Below are positions 42,291 through 50,019 of a stretch of 64,000 nt of DNA, piece by piece (the stretch's first letter is position 1; each line of letters begins with the position of its first letter). The notes beneath the pieces were generated by a model that did no database searches, was not told the DNA's origin, and saw only the letters and a list, made by a program, of their open reading frames with translations. The translations under genes and the position numbers were made by a program. Source of the DNA: Streptomyces prunicolor NBRC 13075 (lineage in GTDB: Bacteria > Actinomycetota > Actinomycetes > Streptomycetales > Streptomycetaceae); assembly GCF_000367365.1 (NCBI RefSeq), contig NZ_BARF01000057.1, forward strand, positions 1 to 64,000, given 5' to 3'.

Positions 42291-42749
42291 ATGAGCAGCG
42301 GACAGCCCCTGAAGCCCCTCCCTCGGGACCAGGACCGGGACCGGGAACCGACCCTGACCATCGCCCAGGTCGCCGAGCGCACGGGTCTCTCGCACGACAC
42401 GCTGCGTTACTACGAGAAGGCAGGCCTCATCGAGCGGGTCGGCCGGACCACCGGCAACCAACGGCGTTATCAGGCAGCGGACTTGGCCTGGCTGGAGTTC
42501 CTGCTGCGGCTGCGCGAGACGGGCATGTCGATCGCCGACATGCAGCGGTTCGCGGCGCTGCGGACGGCGGGGAACATCACGGTCGCCGACCGGCTGGCGA
42601 TGCTCCGTGAGCACCGCGCCGAACTGGCCGACCGGATCAGGGCGTTGCGCCGCAACGCGACAGTGCTGGACCACAAGATCGACCACTACGAACAGCTGCT
42701 CCTCGACGAGGTCGAGCACGAGCAGCCGGGATCGGACGAAACGACATGA
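42291..42749 (+). CDS. MerR-family transcriptional regulator
   Basis: 152 residues. Winged helix with TIAQVAERTGLSHDTLRYYE and KAGLIERVGRTTGNQRRY, then the coiled-coil dimer helix ending EQLLLDEVEHE. No Cys-rich metal loop, so it probably senses an organic or oxidative cue. ATG at 42291 is at the predicted transcription start, so the mRNA is likely leaderless. It overlaps the next gene by ATGA and likely autoregulates both. Confidence 0.9.
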   Translation: MSSGQPLKPLPRDQDRDREPTLTIAQVAERTGLSHDTLRYYEKAGLIERVGRTTGNQRRYQAADLAWLEFLLRLRETGMSIADMQRFAALRTAGNITVADRLAMLREHRAELADRIRALRRNATVLDHKIDHYEQLLLDEVEHEQPGSDETT

Positions 42750-43186
42750 GCGCGAGCACCACCCGTGAAGAGCGTTTCACCCACGGCCTGGAGGTCCTGA
42801 AGCGGGTCGACGGCGAGGCCGGACAGCGGGTCGTCGACTCGCTCGCCGACATCAACCCCGAACTGGGCCACCAGGTCGTCGCCTGGGCCTTCGGCGAGAT
42901 CTACGACCGCCCCGGACTCGCCCCGCGCGACCGGCAGTTGGTGACGCTGGGCATGCTCACCGCACTCGGCGGCTGCGAGGCGCAGCTCGATGTGCACGTG
43001 AACGCGGCACTGAACGTGGGCCTCACGCCGGAGGAGATCATCGAGGCCCTGACGCACTCGGCGGTGTACTGCGGCATCCCCAAGGCACTCAACGCGACCT
43101 TCGCCGCGAAGAAGGTCTTCGCCGAGCGTGGGCTGCTGCCGCTGGGACAGCAGCCCACGCAAGAAGCACCGGTTACCTCTGCTTGA
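42746..43186 (+). CDS. Carboxymuconolactone decarboxylase family protein
   Basis: 146 residues, PcaC/AhpD-like fold: RDRQLVTLGMLTALGGCEAQLDVHVNAAL and GLTPEEIIEALTHSAVYCGIP. Lacks the CxxC of AhpD, so peroxidase activity is doubtful; a lactone or quinone-related role is possible. Coupled to the MerR regulator by ATGA. Its 3' end overlaps the convergent GH51 gene by 14 bp. Confidence 0.88.
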   Translation: MSASTTREERFTHGLEVLKRVDGEAGQRVVDSLADINPELGHQVVAWAFGEIYDRPGLAPRDRQLVTLGMLTALGGCEAQLDVHVNAALNVGLTPEEIIEALTHSAVYCGIPKALNATFAAKKVFAERGLLPLGQQPTQEAPVTSA

Positions 43187-45689
43187 TCCTCAGGAACGTG
43201 ACCGAATTGGCCGAGAAGGTGTAACTGAACTTGTCGGCAACGCCGTTGAAGGTGGAGACAGCCGGCGCTACCGCCGTGGCCGTCTCGCTGTTCACCGCGT
43301 CGGGCGCGGCGGCGAGCGTGGTCACCTTCGCCTTGGACGCGACCTTGGTACCGCCCAGGTCGATCGCCGTACGGGCCGCCGAGGACTGGTCGTTGACGAC
43401 CTTGACGATCAGGTCACCGGTCATCGCGTCCTTGGTGACGACCTGACGGAACGGCTCGGCCGGCTTGTCGTCGGCGAAGCTGCCCCACTCCTGCCCGTCG
43501 AGGTAGAGGGTGACCTGACGGCCCCTCACCTTGATATCGACGTCGTAGGCACGGCCCGTCTCGATGGTCCCCGGCTTGGCGATCAGCGTCGACTTGCCGC
43601 CGTCCACGGCCTGTTCGACGGCGGTCTGGGTGTTGTTCCAGCCGCCCAGGTTCCACCAGTAGTAGTTGCCGGTGTCCTTGACGCCGAACGCGACGAGGAA
43701 GCCTTCCTTCCCCGCCCTCTTCGTGGCCTTCACGTGCAGGTCGTAGTCGTGCCAGGCCGGGTCGCCGGCCGACACCATGGTGTTCTCGGCGGCGGTGTCG
43801 GTCTGGACGTACTGCCCGTCATCGAGGCTCCAACTCCCGCCTCCCGTATGGGTCCACCGGTCCGCCGTGTCACCGGAGAAGTCGTCGCTCAGCAGGGACG
43901 TCCCATCGGCGCCGGTCACCTTCACATCGTCGTACGCCGCGCTCGTCGCCCAGGTCGACAGGCCGACCGCGCCGGAGATCGGGGCGACAAGTGAGGGTGT
44001 ACCGGTGGCTGTTGACGGCACCACGCGAGTACCGACGTTGTTCATGAAGAGCTTCTGGACCTCGTAGTTGGCGGAGCCCCAGGAGGCGTGGTTGTTGAAC
44101 CACACCAGGTCGGGGCGCCACTGGACGTAGTCCTCGTTGGCGAACAGCGGTGCGTAGGAGGCGAGTTTGACGACGTCCGCGTTCCGTTCCAGGCCGGTCA
44201 TGTAGGCGGCCTCGGCGAGACCGTTCTTGAACGCGTTGCCGCCGGAGGCGTATTCGCCGAGGAAGACCTTCGGGCCGGTGCGGTCGTAGGAGTCGTAGCG
44301 GTCGTTGTTCTGGAGGAACCACTGCGGGCTGTTGTAGTAGTGCTCGTCGACCATGTCGACCTTGGCGTCCTTGTTGAGCTGCCAGGCCGTGTCGAAGGTC
44401 GAACCGCTGTCGTCCGGGCCCGCGTTGGAGATCACGGTCATGTACGGGTAAGCGGCCTGGATCGCGGCGCGGAACTGGGTGAAGCGGGCGAAGAACTCGG
44501 CGGGGAGGTTCTCCTCGTTGCCGACCTCGATGTGGGTGAGGCGGAAGGGCTTGGGGTGGCCCATCGAGGCGCGCAGCTTGCCCCACTTCGATGTCACCGG
44601 TCCGTTGGCGAACTCGATGAGATCCAGGGTGTCTTGGATGTGCCGCTCGAGCAACGCCGGGTCGTCGACGGCCTTGTTCTGGCCGCAGCCGGTCACCAGG
44701 GCGGGCACGACGGGCAGCGGCATCGCGCCGATGTCCTCGGCGAGGCGGAAGTACTCGTAGTAGCCGAGGCCGTAACTCTGGTTGTAGCCCCAGAAGTTGG
44801 AGTTCGTGGCGCGCGTCTCGACCGGGCCGATCGTGTCCTTCCACTGGTACGAGCGCTTGCGCTGATAGCCGGAGGCGGCGCTGTAGTCCTCCATGGAGCC
44901 GGTGTTGACCAGGCAGCCGCCGGGGAAGCGCACGAAGCCCGGGTGCAGGGCGGCGATCTTCTCGGCGAGGTCCTTGCGCAGGCCGTTCGGCTCATGCTTG
45001 TAGGTGTCTCGGGGAAAGAGGGACACCATGTCGAGGGCGGTCGCGTCGGAGGCGGCGACGGTGAGGCGGCCGGTGGCGCTGGTGCGGGTCGCGGTGAACG
45101 TGACCTTGTACCGGGCCCAGCCGCTCTTCTTCACCTCCACCTGCCGTGCGGCGGCCAGGGTGCCGCCCGCGTCCTGGAGGCTGACGCCGAGCGTGGTGCC
45201 GCTGTCGGCGCGGGCCCAGACGGAGAAGTCGTACTTCTTGCCGTCCTCGACGGCGATACCGGTGTTGTAGCCGGCGTTCGTGACGGACGAACCGGCCGCC
45301 AGGGAAAGGTAGTTGCGGTTGGTCTCGTTGAGACGGCCGGAGTCGTTCACCACCTGGGCCTGACCTGCGACCGTCCAAGCGGTCAGCGGGGTGTACGACT
45401 TGTTGTCGTCGGTGGAGTACTCGAAGGACCGGTTCTGCACGAGCTCGGCGTACAGGCCGCCGTCGGCCGCGCGGTTGATGTCCTCGAAGAAGACGCCGTA
45501 CATCGTCTTGTCGATCGTGGCGCCCCGCGTCGACGGGTCGACGGTGATCGCGTAGTCGGTGACGTCGGCTACGTCGGTGGCATCGGTTACGTCCTCGGCG
45601 TGGGCCGGTGCGGGGACGACGGCCGTCGCCAGCAGGAAAGCGCTCGCCCCTAAGGCAAGTCTCAGGCGGGTGCGGCTGGTGCGTGACAT
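43173..45689 (-). CDS. Secreted alpha-L-arabinofuranosidase (GH51) with accessory domains
   Basis: 838 residues. Signal peptide to ~32 (LALGASAFLLATAVVPAPAHA). An N-terminal DKTMYGVFFEDINRAADGGL block typical of GH51 precedes a carbohydrate-binding-like insert. The catalytic part has the acid/base Glu in HIEVGNEENLP and the nucleophile Glu in VFLGEYASGG. After ~620 a LamG/DUF1080-like beta domain (DDFSGDTADRWTHTGGGSW ... YYWWNLGGWNNTQTAVEQ) is embedded before a C-terminal beta domain. It would release arabinose from plant hemicellulose. ATG at 45689, GGAG 6 nt upstream. Confidence 0.9.
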   Translation of the reverse strand: MSRTSRTRLRLALGASAFLLATAVVPAPAHAEDVTDATDVADVTDYAITVDPSTRGATIDKTMYGVFFEDINRAADGGLYAELVQNRSFEYSTDDNKSYTPLTAWTVAGQAQVVNDSGRLNETNRNYLSLAAGSSVTNAGYNTGIAVEDGKKYDFSVWARADSGTTLGVSLQDAGGTLAAARQVEVKKSGWARYKVTFTATRTSATGRLTVAASDATALDMVSLFPRDTYKHEPNGLRKDLAEKIAALHPGFVRFPGGCLVNTGSMEDYSAASGYQRKRSYQWKDTIGPVETRATNSNFWGYNQSYGLGYYEYFRLAEDIGAMPLPVVPALVTGCGQNKAVDDPALLERHIQDTLDLIEFANGPVTSKWGKLRASMGHPKPFRLTHIEVGNEENLPAEFFARFTQFRAAIQAAYPYMTVISNAGPDDSGSTFDTAWQLNKDAKVDMVDEHYYNSPQWFLQNNDRYDSYDRTGPKVFLGEYASGGNAFKNGLAEAAYMTGLERNADVVKLASYAPLFANEDYVQWRPDLVWFNNHASWGSANYEVQKLFMNNVGTRVVPSTATGTPSLVAPISGAVGLSTWATSAAYDDVKVTGADGTSLLSDDFSGDTADRWTHTGGGSWSLDDGQYVQTDTAAENTMVSAGDPAWHDYDLHVKATKRAGKEGFLVAFGVKDTGNYYWWNLGGWNNTQTAVEQAVDGGKSTLIAKPGTIETGRAYDVDIKVRGRQVTLYLDGQEWGSFADDKPAEPFRQVVTKDAMTGDLIVKVVNDQSSAARTAIDLGGTKVASKAKVTTLAAAPDAVNSETATAVAPAVSTFNGVADKFSYTFSANSVTFLRIKQR

Positions 45690-45728
45690 GGATACTCCGC
45701 GGCTCTTGTCGGATCGTGCGCGACACCT

Positions 45729-45768
45729 CGAACGCATGGTTCGACGTGGTTCGATATATCGGACGTCG
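45729..45768. promoter_or_regulatory. Nested inverted repeats upstream of the arabinofuranosidase gene
   Basis: CGAACGCATGGTTCG (45729-45743) is a 5+5 inverted repeat. CGATATATCG (45752-45761) is a perfect palindrome flanked by CGACGT (45742-45747) and ACGTCG (45763-45768). These could be operator sites of a LacI-type sugar regulator; no such regulator is in the window. Confidence 0.45.
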
Positions 45769-45876
45769 GTCAGCACTTCGAACGGCAAGATAGGGAAGCG
45801 GCGTGAGCACGTCAATGGGAAGGGTGCGTGGGGGACGTTGGTGAGGGCATAGGCGGGGAGGGACGGCGCAGGCGGG

Positions 45877-45931
45877 AGGGGGACGTAGGTGAGGGGGACG
45901 TAGGTGGGGGCCGTAGGTGAGGGGGACGTAG
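45877..45931 (+). repeat. G-rich minisatellite, about four units
   Basis: Imperfect repetition of GGGGGACGTAGGTGA (15, 15, 13 and 12 bp) just upstream of the GTG at 45942. Possible slippage array; also G-quadruplex-prone on the plus strand. Confidence 0.7.
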
Positions 45932-45941
45932 GGTCGAGGGC

Positions 45942-46196
45942 GTGCATGCGCTGTTGCCCTACCTGACCCTGCTCGGTTTCCTCGCCGCGGTGCTCGGGTT
46001 CTTCACCTGGCTGGCCCGGCGGATCCGCCGCCGTGGCACCGCCGGGGGCGGCATGAGCGGCGCCCTTGCCGCATACGAGGAGGCCTTCCGGGCCACGAGT
46101 CACGCCTCGCACCACGAGATCCGGGCCCAGGGCGAACGCAAGGCGCCCACGGACTCGCCGGACGGCCTGCGTCGGCGGCGGCGCAGGAAGGGGTGA
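45942..46196 (+). CDS. Small single-pass membrane protein
   Basis: 84 residues. One membrane helix (LPYLTLLGFLAAVLGFFTWL), a basic patch (RRIRRRG) behind it and a polar C-terminus ending in RRRRRRKG. Function unknown. GTG at 45942 with GAGGG immediately upstream. Its stop overlaps the next start (GTGA), so the two genes are coupled. Confidence 0.65.
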   Translation: MHALLPYLTLLGFLAAVLGFFTWLARRIRRRGTAGGGMSGALAAYEEAFRATSHASHHEIRAQGERKAPTDSPDGLRRRRRRKG

Positions 46197-46642
46197 CGAT
46201 GGGCGAGTTCTGGCCGGTGTCTGATGTCCTGGCGTATCTGTCCGGGAGTTGGCGGGTGCGGCGGACGGTACGTGACCTGGCGACCGGGGACGAGGGCGAC
46301 TTCTCGGGTACGACCGTCTTCAGCGCGCTGCCGGAAGGGGGCCTGCTGCACGCCGAGTTGGGCACCTTCACCTGGCAGGGCGTGCCGCGCCCCGCCGAGC
46401 GGACGCTACGGTTCCTGCCGGGCGGTACGCCGGGTACGGCCGACGTCCGCTTCGGCGACGGCCGGCCCTTCCACGACCTGGACCTGACCTCCGGGCACCA
46501 TGTCGCCGACCATCCGTGCTCGGCGGACCTCTACCGGGGCGAGTTCACGGTCCTGGACGCGGACCACTGGCGGACGGTGTGGCGGGTCGGTGGGCCTGCG
46601 AAGGATTTGGTGCTGCGTACGGAGTATGTGCGCGGGGGGTGA
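46193..46642 (+). CDS. DUF6314-like protein
   Basis: 149 residues, lipocalin-like beta-rich protein: VLAYLSGSWRVRRTVRDLAT, DFSGTTVFSALPEGGLLHAE, and RGEFTVLDADHWRTVWRVGG. I recall this pattern as DUF6314, function unknown. GTG at 46193 coupled by GTGA to the small membrane protein. The stop codon is 8 bp from the pentanucleotide satellite. Confidence 0.75.
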   Translation: MTMGEFWPVSDVLAYLSGSWRVRRTVRDLATGDEGDFSGTTVFSALPEGGLLHAELGTFTWQGVPRPAERTLRFLPGGTPGTADVRFGDGRPFHDLDLTSGHHVADHPCSADLYRGEFTVLDADHWRTVWRVGGPAKDLVLRTEYVRGG

Positions 46643-47082
46643 GGGGCGGTGCCGTGCCGTGCCGTGCCGTGCCGTGCCGTGCCGTGCCGTGCCGTGCCGT
46701 GCCGTGCCGTGCCGTGCCGTGCCGTGCCGTGCCGTGCCGTGCGGGGATTATGGTGACTGCGCGGGCGGGCGCGTTGGGTTTCCCTTAATACAGCTGGTTT
46801 CAGGCTGAGTTGGTGCCGGGGTGCGCGGGCGTGGGTTCCGGGCGGGCGTGGGGTTGGCGATCACACCGGCAAGCTGGAATGGGCGGGCGCGACAACGGCC
46901 AGGCGGGTGCGGGTTGGGCGTCAGCGAAGCCGGCCCGATCCACCCGGAGTTCGCACCGCTTCCGCACGCGTGCACCGAGCGCCAACGAATCCGGCTGATT
47001 TCAGACGGAGTTCGCACCCAATCCCGCTCACATGGACTGCGCGTCGATCAACCCGATCTGTTGCAAGCGAAGCCCGCATCAA
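46643..47082. other. Intergenic accessory stretch without a supported gene
   Basis: Begins with the GCCGT satellite, then ~340 bp with no convincing coding pattern. Holds a ~38-bp element at 46920-46957 that recurs in direct orientation at 48767-48804, and a weaker related stretch at about 46985-47020. Confidence 0.5.
46651..46740 (+). repeat. (GCCGT)18 pentanucleotide microsatellite
   Basis: Eighteen perfect GCCGT units, 90 bp. Because the unit is 5 bp, copy change shifts reading frame, but no gene clearly crosses it. Confidence 0.97.
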
Positions 47083-47300
47083 TCACCCACAACTGCCCGT
47101 GCGCTGGGCGTACTCGTCCACGCGGGATATCACGGTGGCGGGGTCGGGAAGCGAGGCGATCAGCCTCAACAGGGTGTTCCGGCTGACCGGAACCTTGAAG
47201 GCGTCCGTCCCCCGAACCTACGGGTGAGACCAGGTACTTGCCCGGCGAAGGCCTGCCGACCACACCACCGTCCACCCAGGCGGCTTTCGGGCGGACCTCA
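47083..47300 (-). pseudogene. ISL3-family transposase remnant
   Basis: Minus-strand translation gives two pieces typical of ISL3 transposases in different frames: RWCGRQAFAGQVPGLTRRFG (about 47273-47205) and, after a frameshift that also removes an internal segment, FKVPVSRNTLLRLIASLPDP followed by RVDEYAQRTG (about 47199-47092), then a stop. ISL3 proteins normally carry RRTFAEQVPGLT, then VSRDTLLRLIRALPDP and GVDEYAxRKG. Both ends are missing. The remnant abuts the left inverted repeat of the methyltransferase unit. Confidence 0.65.
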
Positions 47301-47394
47301 GTGGTCGCAGGCAGTCAGTGCGCGCATGACCGGCCGGCCGCGCATGAACCTGGCTCCACTCATCAGGCAGGCCCCTTGGAATCGATCATGCAGG
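47300..47394 (+). repeat. Left inverted repeat flanking the methyltransferase gene
   Basis: About 95 bp. Core CAGTGCGCGCATGACCGGCC (within 47314-47335). It matches the reverse complement of 48270-48359; the first ~40 bp differ at only about three positions, and the rest aligns with small gaps. Confidence 0.85.
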
Positions 47395-47409
47395 GAACCG
47401 GGAGGCGCT

Positions 47410-48261
47410 CTACCGCCGGACCGCCGAGATCAGGCCGCCCGGCCGCTCCTCGCGCTGCGGCGGGGTGCTGATCGGGCGGCCGTAGGCGACAGCGCGCTCG
47501 CGCAGGGTGTGGCTCTCGGCCTCCCAGCCGTGCCCGGCCAGCCAGCCCACCGGGTCGTCGGGCATCTCCGAGATCCACATGGACGCCGCCGATCCCGGCA
47601 CGGCGTCCGCGCCGAAGCGCTCGATCACGCCGCGCGAGCCCAATGTCAGCCCCATCCGGCTGCCGGCCGCCGACTGCGCGCCGATCCGGGCCAGCAGCAG
47701 CTCCACCGCGTCCTCGGGCAGATAGATCAGCAGCCCTTCGGCGATCCACGCGGTCGGCACGGCCGGGTCGTGCCCTGCGGCGGCCAGCGCGCCTGGCCAG
47801 TCCTCACGTAGATCCACCGCTACGGTGATCCGCTCGCAGCGTGCGACGGCCCGCTCCTGGCGCAGCACCGAAGCCTTGAAGTCCAGTGGCGCGGCGGTGT
47901 CGACCTCGAACAGCCGGGTGCCCTCGGGCCAGTCCATCCGGAAGGCCCGGCTGTCCATGCCGGCACCGAGCAGCACGACCTGCCGGACCCCGGACGCGGA
48001 GGCCTGCTGCAACAGGTCGTCGAGGAACTTCGTCCTGATGACGATGGAGAACGCCACGGCCAGCCGGCGACGTCGTGCGGCCTCGTCATCGGGCAGCGGC
48101 GGCGAGGCGGGCCACATGCCTCCGGCGGCGGCGAAAGCCTGTGCCAGTGGGTCGCGGAACAGCGCGTTCTCCCGCTCGGTCTCCAGCGCCCGCACCCTGG
48201 CCACCCCCACCGCCGTGGCCCACACTCCCGACGGCTGCACCCACTCCTGCTCATCAGTCAC
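47410..48261 (-). CDS. SAM-dependent methyltransferase, TIGR00027 / leucine carboxyl methyltransferase-like family
   Basis: 283 residues. VVLLGAGMDSRAFRMDWPEG is the SAM-binding motif I with the D-S-R signature of the PPM1/TIGR00027 group; LFEVDTAAPLDFK is motif II and WIAEGLLIYLPEDAV the catalytic-side motif. Probable O-methyltransferase of a secondary metabolite or lipid. GTG at 48261, weak ribosome site. It is tightly enclosed by inverted repeats (15 bp from its stop, 8 bp from its start) in an IS-scarred patch, so it may be horizontally acquired. Confidence 0.9.
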   Translation of the reverse strand: MTDEQEWVQPSGVWATAVGVARVRALETERENALFRDPLAQAFAAAGGMWPASPPLPDDEAARRRRLAVAFSIVIRTKFLDDLLQQASASGVRQVVLLGAGMDSRAFRMDWPEGTRLFEVDTAAPLDFKASVLRQERAVARCERITVAVDLREDWPGALAAAGHDPAVPTAWIAEGLLIYLPEDAVELLLARIGAQSAAGSRMGLTLGSRGVIERFGADAVPGSAASMWISEMPDDPVGWLAGHGWEAESHTLRERAVAYGRPISTPPQREERPGGLISAVRR

Positions 48262-48269
48262 CGCGCCAG

Positions 48270-48359
48270 CCTAGAAGACCGATTCCCAGGGGCCTGATGA
48301 GGGGAGCCCCCTTCTGCACGGCCGGCCGGTCATGCGCGCACTGTCCGCCTACGACCACT
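48270..48359 (-). repeat. Right inverted repeat flanking the methyltransferase gene
   Basis: About 90 bp, reverse-complementary to 47300-47394. It includes the region where the methyltransferase promoter must lie. Together the repeats delimit a ~1060-bp unit. Confidence 0.85.
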
Positions 48360-48866
48360 AAACCCACCATTGGGCGAGCAAAGATCAACGGTCACCCTGT
48401 GTACGCGACCACATGAAGTGGATCAGAGCCCCAGTGCGGGAATCATTTCGAGGCGATTCCGGTCGAGGCGACTCCCGGAGCCACCGGCACATCGAGTTTC
48501 AGGTCGAGTTTGCGATGTCGGTTCGTTTCGGGCTCTGTCACACATCTTGGGAAGCGGTCGCGGAGGGTCACCACGGTGCTCGATCGCGAAGGCCCGAGTT
48601 CCTGTGAGACCGCGTACGCCCCACCGGCCGATGGGCGGGCATGACGCTCGGTCAGGTCTGGTCCGTCTACGCCGGATCACCCGCCACCCCGCCACCCCGC
48701 GCCCCCGAGCAAGGACGAACACTCGGCACTAACCGCGTCGAAATGACACCCACGGAAAGCGACACGGTCAGCGAACCCGGCCCGTCCAAAGCGGAGTTCA
48801 CGCCAGCCACGCGCACACGTACTGGGCGACAAGAACCCCGAACCGCCCAACAAGCCCCACCCCTCC
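48360..48866. other. Intergenic stretch (507 bp) without a supported gene
   Basis: Short frames here lack coding character. Contains the second copy of the direct repeat (48767-48804). The sequence is less GC-rich near 48360-48560. Nothing else recognised. Confidence 0.45.
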
Positions 48867-49460
48867 CTACACCCGCCTCGACTGACCCCCCGCCCCGTCG
48901 AACCGCAGATTCCACCGCCCCGCATGCCCCGTGACCGTGGTGGTCGAGAGGGGGCGCACGTCGATGTTCCAGTAGGTCGACGGGGGTGCCTTGAGGGCGT
49001 AGACCAACGCGGCCCGGATGACGGAGGGTTCGGCTACGGCGACGATGCGGTCGCCGTCCTCGATGGGGCGGGTGTCCAGCCAGCCGCCGACGCGGGAGAT
49101 GAAGGACAGCAGGGACTCGCCGCCGTGCGGGGTGGAACGCGGGTCGGCGAGCCAGGTGTCCACCAGTGCCGGTTCGCGGGCCATCGCCTCGCCGAGGGTC
49201 AGGCCGCGCCAGCGGCCCATGTCGCAGTCCCGCAGGGCGAGTTGCACCAGCGGGGTGTAACCGAGGCCGTCGCCGGTGGTCCGGCTGCGCGGGGTCGGCG
49301 AGCAGTAGCGCAGCTCCGCCGCCGCCAGCGGCAGCAGAACCGGGGCGGCGCGCTGCACCTCGTCCCAGCCCGCCTGGTCCAGCGGGCGGTCGTCCTCGAA
49401 GCGCTCCGCGAGCAGCGGAGAGCTGCGTGCGGCGGCGACGAACGTGACCCGAAGTTGCAT
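48867..49460 (-). CDS. Histidine-phosphatase-fold protein lacking the catalytic RHG motif
   Basis: 197 residues. It keeps the phosphoglycerate-mutase-like layout (LAERFEDDRPLDQAGWDEVQ, RYCSPTPRSRTTGDGLGYTP, GRWRGLTLGEAM, HGGESLLSFISRVGGWLD). However, the N-terminal RHG is replaced by TFVAAARSSP and the second catalytic His region by VAVAEPSVIRAALV. So it is probably a non-canonical or inactive member. ATG at 49460. Confidence 0.8.
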   Translation of the reverse strand: MQLRVTFVAAARSSPLLAERFEDDRPLDQAGWDEVQRAAPVLLPLAAAELRYCSPTPRSRTTGDGLGYTPLVQLALRDCDMGRWRGLTLGEAMAREPALVDTWLADPRSTPHGGESLLSFISRVGGWLDTRPIEDGDRIVAVAEPSVIRAALVYALKAPPSTYWNIDVRPLSTTTVTGHAGRWNLRFDGAGGQSRRV

Positions 49461-49564
49461 GCGGCGATCGTGATCCCGCTGAAGTGCGCAGGTCAAGGGG
49501 GGCCGGATGAGAGTTACTCAGGGTTTGCGAAGCCTTACTTCGCGGTCGGGACCAGGCGGACAAG

Positions 49565-50002
49565 TCACTCGAAATACAAGGCCATCCACCGGTCGGGCCG
49601 GTCCAACGGCTTGAACCCGACCTTCTCGTACACCCCGTGCGCATCGTGCGTCGCGAGTAGCACCCGGCGCACTCCGGACGGCCGCAGCTCCTCCCGTACG
49701 GCGCCGACGAACGCCGTACCGACGCCCTTGCCGCGCACCGACGGGTCCACGTACACATCGCACAGCCACGCGAACAACGCCCCGTCGGTCACCACCCGCG
49801 CGTACGCCACCTGCTCCCCCGAAGCCGTGTCGTACACCCCGAAGTTCAGCGAGGCCGCGACCGCGCGTTCGTGCTGCTCGCGGGGGCGGCCCTTCGCCCA
49901 GTACGCGTCGGTGGACAGCCAGTGGTAGGTGCGGTCGAGGTCGACGCGGGCGGAGTCGGCGGAGAACTCATAGCCTTCGGGGAGGCTCGGGATGTCGCTC
50001 AT
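49565..50002 (-). CDS. GNAT N-acetyltransferase
   Basis: 145 residues. Acetyl-CoA loop LCDVYVDPSVRGKGVGTAFV near residues 85-105 and terminal THDAHGVYEKVGFKPL. N-terminus YEFSADSARVDLDRTYHWLS is typical of the small GNATs seen beside MocR genes. ATG at 50002. 17 bp downstream of the MocR gene on the same strand, so probably co-transcribed. Confidence 0.88.
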   Translation of the reverse strand: MSDIPSLPEGYEFSADSARVDLDRTYHWLSTDAYWAKGRPREQHERAVAASLNFGVYDTASGEQVAYARVVTDGALFAWLCDVYVDPSVRGKGVGTAFVGAVREELRPSGVRRVLLATHDAHGVYEKVGFKPLDRPDRWMALYFE

Positions 50003-50019
50003 GGCGGGAGGCTTGCAGG

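Noticed and set aside
46500..46808. Reading frames passing through the GCCGT satellite
   Set aside because: Proteins would be PCRAV repeats created by the satellite itself; the DUF6314-like gene ends before it.
48413..48934. Short frames in the intergenic patch (64 and 97 residues)
   Set aside because: No ribosome sites, biased composition and no recognisable motifs; the sequence looks like non-coding accessory DNA.
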